Assembly: GCA_013396635.1 (NCBI GenBank)
Contig: WBMW01005677.1
Location: 636,906-700,905, forward strand
Source of the DNA: Penelope pileata
Taxonomy: Eukaryota > Chordata > Aves > Galliformes > Cracidae
Length of the DNA stretch: 64,000 nt
Direction of reading: 5' to 3'
Positions within the stretch are counted from its first letter, which is position 1, and each line of letters starts with the position of its first letter. Shown here one piece after another: positions 48,301 to 59,960 of this stretch. The translations under genes were made by a program, and so were the position numbers. The notes below the pieces were generated by a model that saw only the letters and a list, made by a program, of their open reading frames with translations, was not told the origin of the DNA and did not search any database.

Positions 48301-51300
48301 ATCTATTAAATTAATTTACAGGTTCAGCGATAGCAATGAAGGCTGTACAAAATCAAGCAGAGAATAAACTTAGTGGGGGAGCTCCACCTAGCTGGCAAAA
48401 TTTCTCTTTTTGGCCCAGTTTATTTTAATCACTGCGAGAGATACTACTTCACTGAGCAAGTTGCTTCCACACAAAAGCTCGCTGCAGAAACCACAAAGCC
48501 AAATGGGCAATCTCCAGATGCGCAGGCCAGACATCACACCATTGACATCAGGGGCCTGAACCACGAGGTCCCTCCTCCAAGGAGAGTCGCATCATTCAGA
48601 GGCCCTGTTTAGGAGAGAATCAAGAAAAAACAGCTCTGATGAGTACATTCCCCCTGCTCCACCCTACCCTCCCGACTCCCACTCAGAACAAGCAAGCAGA
48701 GCAAAGAGAGAAGTGTTGGAAACACAGATGCCAAGTGCATGTGTTGCATCTTTGATCCTTCGTCCCTGTAGTAAGGACCTGGCAACTTCACAGTCCTCCG
48801 CGCTTCACATTTCACGTGAGTGGCTGAGCTATACCTGAAGGATCAGCAAAGGCACTTCTTTTACTAAAGAAATTGACTTTACAGTTAAGTTCAGAATGCT
48901 GCAAGATTAATAAGCCTTCCTCCTCAACAGGCTGATTACCAGGATGACGTCCACAAGAAGGGATTGGGTCTTTTCTCACGAGATCATTACTTTTTGCATT
49001 TGTTGTTACTCTATTTTAATGACACCAGAATACACCTACCATCAGAAGTCACTGCAATGAGGGATAAATTTTTAAGGCCAGTGGAATTTGAATGGTAGGG
49101 CAGAGACCTCAAGTTAGCTGAATTCTGTATTATAACAGGTCAGGATAAAACCAAAATTTAAAGAAACTTTTCCCCAAATTGCAAAACTAATCATTTAACC
49201 TATCATTTTAACTATTTTTGGTTTCTGGAAATGTAAGATATTAAGCACGAAAGAATTTTTTTTAAATGGCATGAAGAGGGATCTTAGGAGCCAAAGACTA
49301 GTAAGCCTGACTTCTATGCTGACCTAACCAGTAAAAGCTATTACTAAAAGAGAATTGACTAAATTCTTAAAATAACAACAACAGAAAAAAAAGACATGGA
49401 TATTTCATCAGTTTTCATAATGACGAAGAACTGATGACTCATGGACTCGTGGAGTAATACTTGAACAGAACACCACTTTCTGAACCAGCTCAGAACTTCC
49501 TTTGCATGGCAGGAAGGAAGACTTAAAATGGATCCTAGTGGTCCAGCATGATTTATTTGATCAAGCAGTTGCTACCTAGCTTCTAGAAAGAAAACTCCAG
49601 TCAGCGCTGGAATGAACGTACAGAACAAGCTACTGGCAAAGCCAGTAACACATCTGGGATAAACTGTTAGCTCCCATGCAAGAACATGCCTAGGGTTTTC
49701 ATTTTTTTTAATGTCATTCAAAGAGTCTAAGTAAGTTGTTCCACGTTCTGGACACCCCAAAGCATTGGTGGACTCAGAGACCACAAAACTACAGACACAA
49801 CTCTCACAGGCTTGAATTTGCCCTACAGGCATTGCTTCCACTGCTGCTCGTTCTTCTGGGTCTGCAAACTGAAAGGTTGGAAGTCTCTGCTCTAACTACA
49901 AAATGAACACTTAAAGCCCTCAGCCAAGAACTAGGTACAGGAGATGTAAGTGACGTTGTATTTATGCCAAAAATCCTTTCAGTCTAGTAAAGAAATAAAC
50001 TACTCATAACAGCACACACACATCTACTTGTTGTTTAGGGTTTTTTTTTAATACTTTTAAAGTTAAAAATCTCTTAACATTTTTCACTAATACTAGAAAG
50101 CGTCATACTTGCATGGAATATCTTTGTTCCTTGTAGGGATTTTTCCCTTAGCTACCTCATTACTGTCTTGTTTTGAAGATGGGACATCGAATGCCAATAC
50201 CCAGAACTTCATCTCAGGCAGAAGATTTAACCACAGAATCTCTATTAACACTTTCAATTTGATTCAGAAGATACTTTCCCTGGGGCTAGCTTCTTGATCT
50301 TTTTTAACAGATGCCAAGCAAACCAACACTAGAAAATGTTTATTTCAGCATTATCTTGCTTGTATTTGTATACTGTTTGTTGTTTGGGGGTTTTTTGCTT
50401 TGTTTTTTGTTTTGTTTTTTTTAAAGACAATGGAAGGTGTAGTTTGAATTTGAAGATTTAATAAAGAACAGCATCATAAGTTTAATTTTCTCTTTTCATC
50501 GTTAGACTGCCGTCCAGCAAATGGATCTGCCCTCCTGTATGTACATGTATTCACAAGATTGTCATCTTTATGTTTTTCCCTGAGTGCACAGGTTCACAAA
50601 AACAGAAATTTGAGAAGAAAAACATCTAAAATTTCTCTTTCCTGTCTTGCTCTAGAAAGCCTTCAGGGTTGAAAGCAAGCACTCTCCAGTTGTTACAGCT
50701 GTGGGTTGTTGCAACCAGCTCCTCATCCACAGAGCGAGGTCTGGCCAAGAAGCTGTGTGGGTGTAGTCATCGCTGGTCCTTCTTCCAGCACTGCTGTGGA
50801 GTGACTCAGTGACAGAGCGCAGGCTGCAGCATCACCAGCACAGGGGCAATACCCAATCTTTCATCTCCTCTGCCTTGAACTTAGACAGCACCATCTCCCC
50901 TGTTCCTAAGAAAATGGTACCTGGCTGAAAAAGATACCACTAAACAATCTCAGGAAAAAAAAAAAAAAAAAAAAGAGGCAGGCTTTGCAGTAAGAAACTG
51001 AAAAACATTCTTTGACATTACTAAGATGCACCCGAGATTACACGCCCTCAGACAGCCCCACATATCGTCTCTCACCAGCCTACTGAAAGGTCATAAACAT
51101 TTTGATATTACAATCACCCATCAAATCAACTTGTGGAGGGCACCAGAACAGGTCATGGCTTTCTGCATGTTGTCTATGCTGAATTTCAGTTACTTTCATC
51201 TTCTCACGTTCAGGAACGAAGCCGATCTTCCCCCAGCTGCTACATGCACACACCACGTGCTGTGAACAAGACGTTCCACCTGCTACAACCCACAGGGCCA

Positions 51301-51479
51301 CCCATTGCAGCAACTGCTCCCCACATCAGTGCCTGGGATGCGTGGCTGCTCCATGCATCATGCCATGACTTCACTGACACTGGGACATGGGCCAATGCTG
51401 ACTGCTCTGGGAGCAGGACACGGTTTGGGCTGTAGGCAACTTAAGGTCTTCCTGAACCGGCAGCAGCATCACCACCTCA
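45331..51479. other. AT-rich single-copy DNA, no gene recognised
   Basis: Short chance frames only. A (TGT)n run lies at about 46162-46177 and an A20 run at about 50955-50974. No CR1 tail or CpG island is seen. Confidence 0.6.
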
Positions 51480-52230
51480 GCGTTTAGCAATCCTTGGAGG
51501 AACTTTGTCCCACTAATCTTTCACATCGCTGCTTTAACCTATTTATTCAAACTGCCTGCAGCAATGAGTGCCACGGTGTAACAATTTGCAATTTTTCTTC
51601 TTCAAAAAACATCTCCTCTTTCTTGTTTTTACATCCTGAAGACTTCAATTTTATGGTTTATTATTGAGAAATAAATCTCAATTTGCTCTGCGCCCTCCCC
51701 ACCACCACCATTCATGCCCCTGCAGAGAGCTATCATATTCAAACCTCCTCTGAAATCTTTAAGACAACAAACTTTTCCACCCTCATATGAAAACATCCCA
51801 ATGATCCTTGTTCCAGTTCTCAGCTTTTTTTCCTAATTCTGCTGTATCTTCCTTTTGATAAGGTGGCCCAAGACACGCAGTTTTCAAGTCTTCTGGGTTC
51901 ATGTAACAGCCTGATGGGTTTTTCTTCTCCCCCCATTTTCACTCTCTTTCTATCCCTTCCTAACATTGTTGTACTTGCCTTTTTGACCTCCATTGAGTAC
52001 CAAGCTGACATTTTCACAGAACTATTCACAATGAGTCCAGGATCCTTCCTGAGTGATAATAGGTAATTTAGAGCACATCACTGTGTATGTATAATGAGTT
52101 GTTTTTCTCCATGTGCATTATTTTGCATTTATCAATTCCAAATTTCATCTGCCATTTTCTCACTCAGTCACGCAGAATTGCAAGATCTTCCGCACTGCTT
52201 TTCAGCCAGCTTTAGCTTTGCTGTCTGTGA
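51480..52230 (-). mobile_element. ancient CR1-type LINE, antisense, 3' part
   Basis: On the plus strand this reads as the reverse of an old CR1 subfamily that I know from turtle, crocodile and bird genomes. Landmarks are GAGCTATCATATTCAAACC, TTTTCCACCCTCATATG, TTTTTGACCTCCATTGAG, GAACTATTCACAATGAGTCC, TGATAATAGGTAATTTAGAG, GTGCATTATTTTGCATTTATC and AATTTCATCTGCCATTTTC. It is heavily mutated, with no usable frame, so it is much older than the octamer-tailed copies elsewhere in the window. Its continuation on the 5' side appears again at 52815-52945 after an interruption. Exact boundaries are approximate, especially on the left. Confidence 0.82.
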
Positions 52231-52284
52231 GCTTTATCGTTCTTTCCTTTCTTCCCAGATTGCTTTTAAACATAGAGTGCAGAG

Positions 52285-52740
52285 ACAGCTGCACTGTGTC
52301 AGATCAGTGATCCCCCTAACCAAGCATTCTGTGCAATATTGACTAAAAAGAAAGATGCTTAAGCAACAGCACCAGAACACAGCTCTGGAAGACTTTCCAC
52401 TCTCAGCCCCTCCTGAGTTTGCACACTGTGCCTTCATACTCTTGATGGCTCTCTTCTCTTTATGCCCTTGCTTCATATTCTCAATGGCTCACTTTTTTTT
52501 TCACAGTTGTTTGCTCTCTCCTCGGATTCAGGCAAACTTCTAGCATTTGTAACGTCCTTGGGCAAGGAATTTCACAGCTTAGCTACACAGTGTGCAAAGA
52601 ACCACCTCCTCTTGTTCTGAACCTGACACCCACAAGCTTCCTCTGGAACAGCAAACACTCAGTCCCTAGTCACCCTCTAACAACACCCATGGTTTGGTGG
52701 ACTTCTGTCACATCTGCATTTTTGAAGACTGAGCCATGTT
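52285..52740 (-). mobile_element. second ancient CR1-type LINE fragment, probably nested
   Basis: The segment starts with GTGTCAGATCAGTGATCCCC and AACCAAGCATTCTG, the reverse of the 3' end of an old CR1 type (a GGGTCAGACCA and CATCTAGCCC pattern). It continues with CCTTGGGCAAGGAATTTCAC, AGCTTAGCTACACAGTGTGC, AAGAACCACCTCCTCTTG and CCCTAGTCACCC, which match the known 3'-untranslated order. It lies between two pieces of the other ancient CR1 (51480-52230 and 52815-52945). That arrangement is expected if this one inserted into the first. No coding frame survives. Confidence 0.7.
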
Positions 52741-52814
52741 AGTCATTTCAGAACAGATTTACAGGTTCTTTAGGCTCGAAGACTACAACAGGCAGGTGGG
52801 CCATCAACATTGTC

Positions 52815-52945
52815 CAATGCTTTTCTGGAAAAAAAAGCAAGAATAAGATGTAGTAGATATTTTCTCCCTGCTATTTAATCTACTTACTCCATTCAAATAA
52901 GATCTACTACATTACTGAGGTTCTTGTCCCAAGCACATTTGCAAC
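52815..52945 (-). mobile_element. ancient CR1-type LINE, reverse-transcriptase-side continuation
   Basis: Weak but ordered similarity to the antisense of the CR1 reverse-transcriptase region. GTCCAATGCTTTTCTGGAAAA corresponds to a GTCAAAGGCTTTCTGAAAA step. TCCATTCAAATAAGATCTAC and TACATTACTGAGG correspond to a CTCAAAGAATTCTAATAGATT and GTGAGGCATG step. The order and direction fit the 5' continuation of the copy at 51480-52230. Confidence 0.5.
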
Positions 52946-55900
52946 ATTTAACAGTTAATACATGTTACCTTTGCATTTCAACAACCCACAACACATCTGT
53001 AAAAAGAAATATGTTAAGGAGAGATGCGGAGGAAGGAAGGAAGCAGACAAATAAACATGAAGTTAACATTTTTAAGAACACTCTTCTGTGTTGCTTTTCT
53101 ACTTAGCTTTCTATTGTCTTCTTTTTGACTGGTATTTTTCTGCACTCGAAGAGCAAGCTCGAATAGCATTTTTATTCCTGGCCAGGAGACTGAAAGTTCA
53201 GAGTATGGGAGCCGTAAGAAAGACTACTAAGAACTGCACAGTAACAGTGGACAACATTACACTAGTTTTTCTATACTTCCATATACACTGTTATACTTGG
53301 ACTTCTTTTTCTAGAGAAACTGAGCTCATCCCTGTCCACGCCCCAGGGATTTTTTTTCTGGTCAATGAGGAACGTCTCAATTGAAGCAAGTGAATTTCAC
53401 GCTTCATTCCGAGGACAGCGAGGTTTACAGTCATTCCGATGTGTTCCAGGAATGACTCCCTCAGTTGTGGGCTAACTGCAGAAGCAGTTTGTCTCTCCCA
53501 TTCATTTCTCATTTTGCCAACAATGCCATTGTTCCCATGGAATGCAGCTGTCATGAGCGGCCGTGACTGCAGAAGGTGTTCCCTAGGGCAGCTTGGGCCA
53601 CTTCCATCAAGCATTGTAAAGTCAAAGACCAAAACCAAAACCTTGAACTTGTCTTGGTACTCAGCAGGGTTACAGTGCAACGAGCAGAGCTTCAGGGCGC
53701 GACGCTTTCAGCAGCCTGTATTACGAAGGAGATGAATTGCTCCATTTTGCGTCAGCTTTGTAAATCTATACCATATGAGTGGCTACTAAAAAGCCAGTAG
53801 CCAACTACAGCACAAGGATTCACAGCTTCTAAAGTTATTGTGAAACTGGGGGGCGGGTTCAGTATTTATACAAGTGAGAGGCACAATATGAATTCAGGAA
53901 ACCATTTAAATATAAATAAATCTGTACAATTATATATCCATGACTCTATTGAATCCCACACACTGTTCAGCCAAGAATTTATTTTAGTTTAATACTTAAC
54001 ATAAAAAACTGCTTTCTTCAGTTTTGAGAAACAATTAGGACAGTTTTCAAGAAAAAAACATCTATGGTTCATGTGGAAGCGTACAGGCAAGCTCATGTCT
54101 TTACATCCACACAATTATTACACAAGGATGTGCAAACTGATTTGTACAAAGGAAGCTCAGGCATCATTCAAAGAAGCACAGGTCAACATAACCAGTTCTT
54201 GCCTACATCATAGAGTTTGTTTTCGGAAAATTCAAAATCAAACAAAGGCTTTATTCTTGAGTTGCCAAACTTCAGTAGATCTTCCGGTTCTTCCACAAAA
54301 TACAGTCACGTATCTCCCGATGCACATTGATGACCTGTAGGGGATCTTATCCAATATTACCAAGACTTCTTGCACCTTCCGTTCTTCCTGTTTTACCAGT
54401 CCTATCCAGTTCCATCACCAGTCATTTCCAAACCATTCCACTTGTTCAGATACCCTTCTACCTGCATCAGTAATTGCCCAACATCCAAACAACCACAGCC
54501 AAGAACACGCCCCTAGCTCCTCTGATACATTTTCTAGTTTTTCCCCATTATTGACTGAGGAGACTCACTCAAAATGAAAACATACTTCAGATGGTTGCAC
54601 TGGTTATTTCCACCTTTTGTTGCTTCCACGGCATTTTTTCCAAGACTAAAGCACAAGCATTGGTGTAAGTGCATCATGCACAAAATAAATATCAAATGAG
54701 GTGAAAGTGAGCAACAAACAAATCCAAGTACATTCTTGCAAATTACTGAATGCATACAACACCAAATCTCTCTGACATAACATTACAAGGGCTAACACAC
54801 TAGTAATCTACTCCCTGTCCCACAAAGAAAGTCCACATTGCCTCTTCTCACACGCTTTCAATTTTCTTGTAGAATATTTGTAGAAAGACTACTCCCTTCT
54901 ATCACCTTCAAGGAACAGGAAAAGGAAGGAAGTCCTCAGCTCTCCATGGCTACTTGCCAGTTTGTGCAGAGGCTTGAGGAATATTACAGGCAGACTGATT
55001 CTCTTCCTAAGAGAAAAGACTCAAAGATCATGTTGCAGGCTTTTATCTCATCTCCAGTGCAAAGATCTTGGCTTCATTGATGAAGACTGAGCCAAGCCAC
55101 AAACCAGCTAAAGCACGGGGAGGCAGATCTACTCGCTAGTGGAAGAGAGCATCACATGGAAAGGGATGGATAAATCTCACTGCCTATAAGGAGCTCTCTG
55201 TTTCTACTACATGCCAGGTCCCCGCACATACACAGCAAAACTACTTGCTATTCATGACTGAAGCCAGTCTTGAATGACAGCCAATAGCAAGAGTGCATAA
55301 CGAAAAACAAACGTCAAAAAAAAAAAAGTTCAGAAAAAGGTTGAATGTATTTAAAGAAAAAATTGCATTATTTAGACATTAACCAGCAAGTGCATGTTTC
55401 ATTACTACTTCTTCCACAAGACCACCTGCTTATCAAAATATATATATATTTTTTTTATTAACATCCTACAAAGGTTACATGAAGTCACTCCTGACTTCAC
55501 TTTTAATGAAATGAACTAGTCAACCAGGGAAATGTGATGTGGGAAAGTCCAGAACAGGCTTCTTGTGGAAGAAAGGAGACCTAAAACAGACTGGAAACTC
55601 TAGACTTATAAGGCAGAAAAGAGGTTACAGCAAAAAGAAGAACAGAAGGCAGAGAAAACAAGAAGGGCATTTTTTCAGTTACCACAGGCATAAGCTGCAA
55701 CCAAAGGGTGACATTAACAAACCACATTATCTTGTGCTCTTGTGCTCACGATGTCAGACTTGAATCACGAAGTTGGTACATTCTTGCTGCTCATGAAAAG
55801 AAAAACAAGGAAACAAGGGAAACAATGCCAATTAAAACTTTTTCAGAACAAGGAATCCTTGCACACAGCATTGCTACAATCATACTGAAGAACTGCACCA

Positions 55901-58900
55901 AGCAATAATGTTTAGTAACTCAATTACCAAACTGGATTTTAGTACAATCACACACATTGTAATAGTCCATCCAAGCATGGTTTTCTAACTTAGTTGTTTT
56001 GGGTTTTTTTAATCTCAAATGAAATATTTCTGGAAAAGAAGCGACAATAATTTGCTTAAGGTAAACATAACAAAGTTGCTCTTACAAATATATACCGCAG
56101 AAGTAATAGGATGCATCAAATTACTCTTTTTCTTATTAAAATAGATCTGACACATTGAATTCTGTAAAACATTGGAATGACTTCACTAATTAAAACATCC
56201 CAGTTTACTTGAAGTTGCACAGCAAACCTTCCAAGAGTGGTGTTCTAAAAGTATGGATTTTTTTTCAAGTAATCAAAGAATGTACAATAATGTCACATTA
56301 CTAACAGATACTCTTTTCATCAAGCGTTACTGAAAAAAAAAAAAAGTTAATTTGCCGTTTGAAATTACGGAAACAGTACCAATGTAACCGCTTCACAGAC
56401 AGCATCACTGTGGAAGACATTTACTCCTAACACTGAGAATCATGAGTTATCTGAGCACGGGGAGACAACCTAAAATAAACCTGTACTTTGCTTCTCTAGC
56501 ACACCCTAAAAAGACGTTATGGCTCCATGTCATCTTCATCTTTCACTGCTTTCCCCAAAGCTCTGTCCTTGATTGATCTTCAACTCCAGCAATAATCACT
56601 ACACTGGCAGAACTACCTCCATGCACTTAAACTGAAACCCTCCCCTCCCCCTAAATGAGACTTTCAGGCACCATCTGACATAAAGTTCATTAGTAGAGCA
56701 CACAAGATAAGTTTAACAAAAGCTTGTAATGGTGTTTTTGTTCAAATACACCTAAAGATCTCATTTGGCCCACCAGTGGCACTGGATGACGGCTCTCCCT
56801 GAAGTTCTCTTTGAGATATCGTAGAGCAGAAATACTAAGTAAACTTTTCCAGGGAAGACAGCGTTGTGTCTCGACTCCACTGCTTCCAGAGGGTGAGAGT
56901 AGTCGGATGAGAGGATCTAGTTATGAACAAGCCCTCCTTATCATCACTGTTTAGACAGCCACCAACGGTGTGGAACTCATACTTGAGGAAGATGAGATAG
57001 AGGCAAAGACACCGGCTGTCTCACGGCCAGTGTTGCAAATCATCAATCCTTCTGCAACAGCGGGAAGTGTCAGGAGAAAACCGTCACAGATTGTGTGAGC
57101 TGCTCCTAGTTTCAGCTCAGCTGCGTAGCCACACACACAGTCTAAGAAAATACTCCAGCAAACTACAAACCCTACAGATAAAGCAGCTGCAGAACCACGG
57201 AGTTTCTCCCCAAGAATACAATTATCAAAGAAGCAAACAATTTTCCTTGAGAACTGAGGCTGGTATCACCATCCAATTTGAGCTCTTAGGAGGCTGACAC
57301 AGTCTCTAGGTGATGTTCCAACAAACCACACACTCCAAAGCAAACTGCAACATTAAGAAATGCTTCAACTTCTCTAAGAACATCACTACTTCCAATATGC
57401 CTATAAAACTGGCACACTGAGGCACGCAGACTAGAGATTAGAAAGGACAAGCACGACTAGTGAACCCACTGCTACCTGTACAGCTTCCATTTCATCTGCG
57501 GAAAGACAAATAATTTGTCCTCCAGGGCTAGAATACACACAAAATTCCCCAAATGCACACAACTCAGTGGAACTCCGCGAGCACCGAAATCACCAGTTCT
57601 CTTAACAGGAGATATTTTAAAATTCCATCGATATAAAAGAACAGGACAAGTGTACCATCAAGTACTTTACACCCTATAATTTAAGCAAACCAACTGAGTT
57701 TTATACGTTGACCAACAAAATTAAGCACTAGCAAGCAAGAAAGATAGCTGGATTTCCTCAGACACCAAGCACTACAAATGTTGTACGAAGTGGTATCTGC
57801 TATTTCCATTTACTTTGTTACTACTTTGCAAAGACTCTTTGGAAGGAAAATGCACTGAGACTGAAAGGAATAAAAGGCATGAGTTTTACACCCGAGATGC
57901 TCCCCTGTCCAGGAAGTTTACTATCAGAACTAGGTAATAACTTGATTACCAGACCATTTTGCAATGCTTTACGTACTAGAAATAGACCCCCTTTCCCCAA
58001 CTTTTTCAACAGGTTGTTCAGTCAAGCAACCATTTCTTTGAATCTAGCCCCACGTGTTCAGAAGGCATCTGGGATGCCCAAGCTTCTAAGCCAAAGATGT
58101 TGTCCTAAAGAGAAACCTGAGGAGGTTACTCAGGCATCAAGCACCACTGCGGGCAGACCTACAGACACTATTGCTTGGAGTGGTCCAAGCATTTACCTAC
58201 CTGCTCAAGCCCAGAGATATTAGCAACTCACAAGAAAGTCATCCCTGTGCCCAAAGAAGCAGGCAGATACCTTCCTTTCAAATGTCACTCCACTAAGTGA
58301 ATGTGTTACTGCCATGTAATGTTGTCCTCAACTACATGCCACAGATCAAGTCCAAACCGCTGCCTGCAAGAATCCTCCCTGGTGCGCTTCAGGCAAAATC
58401 AGTACAGTTCACCCAGCTGCTCACTTGTCCAACGTGAACTCAAGAGCTGTGGGGGCGGTAACCCTGGCAGAGGAAAGGCTGCAAATCACTGGGGGAGAGC
58501 TGCATCCTCAGCCAGCGCAGCTGCTTGCTGAATGCCTTGCTACACCCTTAGCCCTGGGGGGCCTAAAGGGAAGGGACAACACTAAGATCAGCCATCACAG
58601 GCACTACTGTTACATGGCAGGCTGGCGGATAGGGCACCCACCCAGGCTGTGAGGGAGACGTGCTCACCTCCCTGCTCAGCACAACCGGGCCCAAAACACA
58701 GCGCCTACTCCCCAGAGGGCTGCTGCAGCTGACCCCATTGAGGCACCCGCTGTGCAGCACAGGATATGTTACCTGCATTTCTAATGCACAGCAAAAATAG
58801 ATATGCATTCCCTGAAGCTGTATCTGGAATGTCACTTCCAGGGAAGATGCATCTTCACGCAAAGATGCTCACTGACTTTCACAGACTGCCAGCTACCAGG

Positions 58901-59159
58901 CAGCTTGCACACACCCTTTCCCCACTGTTGGGGCACCAGATCTCAAGCAGGCTGAGCTGGGTGGCTGAGGGCACCCTTTCCACTGCAGACTCCACCTGTG
59001 CATGGGCCTGGCCCCATGGCTGAGTACCTACTGAGCTACCAACTCACAGCCAGCACCTGAAGACCAACCATTTAAAACACGCAGATGTGAACTCCTGCAG
59101 CTCAGCATTTGCTGTGTAAGCAGGCCGTACAGTTTGCTGCCCTGACAGAGCTCACCCCA
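52946..59159. other. AT-rich single-copy DNA, rising in GC toward the island
   Basis: Only chance frames, including a 129-codon minus-strand frame at 53291-53680 with no recognised domain. A-runs are present at about 55317-55327 and 56332-56344. From about 58400 the GC content rises as the CpG island approaches. Confidence 0.55.
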
Positions 59160-59362
59160 CAACGGGGTGGTGCTGCCGCTGCTGCCGGGGGCCGCCTCCC
59201 CGCCCAGCACTCTGGCAGGCCGCTATGGCCAGCAAGCCGACATGCCGCTACGAGAGCTACGGGCAGCTCCAGAGCGCGGCCCGCGGCTCCCTGCAGCCAA
59301 GGCCTGGCCGGGGCGGGGCGGCCGGAGAGCCGGGCCCGGTGGCGGCAGGAAGGCAGGCCGCT

Positions 59363-59376
59363 GTCGCCTTGGCAAC
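59363..59376. promoter_or_regulatory. RFX-type X-box
   Basis: GTCGCCTTGGCAAC matches the symmetric X-box pattern GTYGCC-NN-GGCAAC with full half-sites. RFX factors bind it, often in promoters of ciliary or testis genes. Its position inside the CpG island supports a regulatory role. Confidence 0.6.
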
Positions 59377-59444
59377 GCCGCTAGGCCGCTCCCCAGGGAG
59401 CGCTGCCGCNGGGGGGCGCTGCCGCTGGCGCCCGCCGCCGGAAG

Positions 59445-59560
59445 TTTATTTATAGCTTGGCCGGACACGCGCTGACGTCACGGAGCGCACCGCCCCCGTG
59501 CGTCAGCGTAAGGCGTACGTAATGGGAACGTGACACACGCACGGCGTGATCTATTTATAG
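59445..59560. promoter_or_regulatory. paired TATTTATAG boxes flanking the CRE cluster
   Basis: TTTATTTATAG (59445-59455) and CTATTTATAG (59551-59560) are in the same direction, about 105 bases apart. Each fits the MEF2 consensus YTAWWWWTAR well or nearly. Reversed, each can also serve as a TATA box on the minus strand. Whether they are MEF2 sites, TATA boxes or both is not resolved by the sequence. Confidence 0.65.
59473..59480. promoter_or_regulatory. consensus CRE (TGACGTCA)
   Basis: A perfect palindromic cAMP-response element, the binding site of CREB/ATF dimers. A variant TGCGTCA lies 19 bases to the right and TACGTAA 12 bases beyond that. All sit between two TATTTATAG boxes within about 115 bases, which makes the cluster unlikely to be accidental. 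Confidence 0.8.
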
Positions 59561-59642
59561 CCGGCAGGAGGCGTGAGGGGAGGGGGCGCTCCGGCCGTTT
59601 GTTTGCCGTCCGCACGCGCTCGAGGGGGTGGGGTCAGTCGCT

Positions 59643-59652
59643 GTCACGTGAC
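59643..59652. promoter_or_regulatory. palindromic E-box GTCACGTGAC
   Basis: A ten-base palindrome that fits USF, MITF/TFE and CLEAR-type sites. A second CACGTG lies at 59844-59849. Both are in the GC-rich half of the island to the right of the CRE cluster. Confidence 0.6.
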
Positions 59653-59960
59653 CGGCTTGCCCTGGCCACGCCCCCGCGAGGGAAGCCGCGCGGCGGCGGC
59701 GGTGACTGCGGCGCGTGACGGGCGCGCGGCGGGGGCAGAGGGCTCGGCGGGACGGCGGGGGGGGAGGGGAATCCCCCTCCTCCACGCGGGGAAAACCCAC
59801 GGAAAATAAACGCGCGGCGGCTTCTGGGAAGGGAGGCCGCCATCACGTGGCGCTGGGACGGGACGGCCTCGGAGGGCGGCAGCGTGGGGCCGCGTCCCTG
59901 GGTTTTAATAAAAGTCGGTTCGGGTTCGGTGTGATCCTGCGTGCAGCCGTGATCCGTGCG

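Larger units (their letters stand above)
59160..59960. promoter_or_regulatory. CpG-island promoter with CRE, MEF2/TATA-like, ETS, X-box and E-box sites
   Basis: This is the densest CpG block in the window. In order it shows: an RFX X-box GTCGCCTTGGCAAC (59363-59376); an ETS site CCGGAAGT (59438-59445); TTTATTTATAG (59445-59455); a perfect CRE TGACGTCA (59473-59480); a CRE variant TGCGTCA (59499-59505); TACGTAA (59516-59522); CTATTTATAG (59551-59560), which as CTATAAATAG is also a minus-strand TATA form; GTCACGTGAC (59643-59652); and another CACGTG (59844-59849). Such a CRE plus MEF2-type layout is typical of cAMP- and calcium-induced promoters. It could fire either way or both ways. The gene it serves is not identified. 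One N at 59410 interrupts it. Confidence 0.85.

Noticed and set aside
53291..53680. 129-codon minus-strand frame
   Set aside because: No recognisable domain, no promoter or splice context, and the length is within the chance range for 64 kb of vertebrate DNA.
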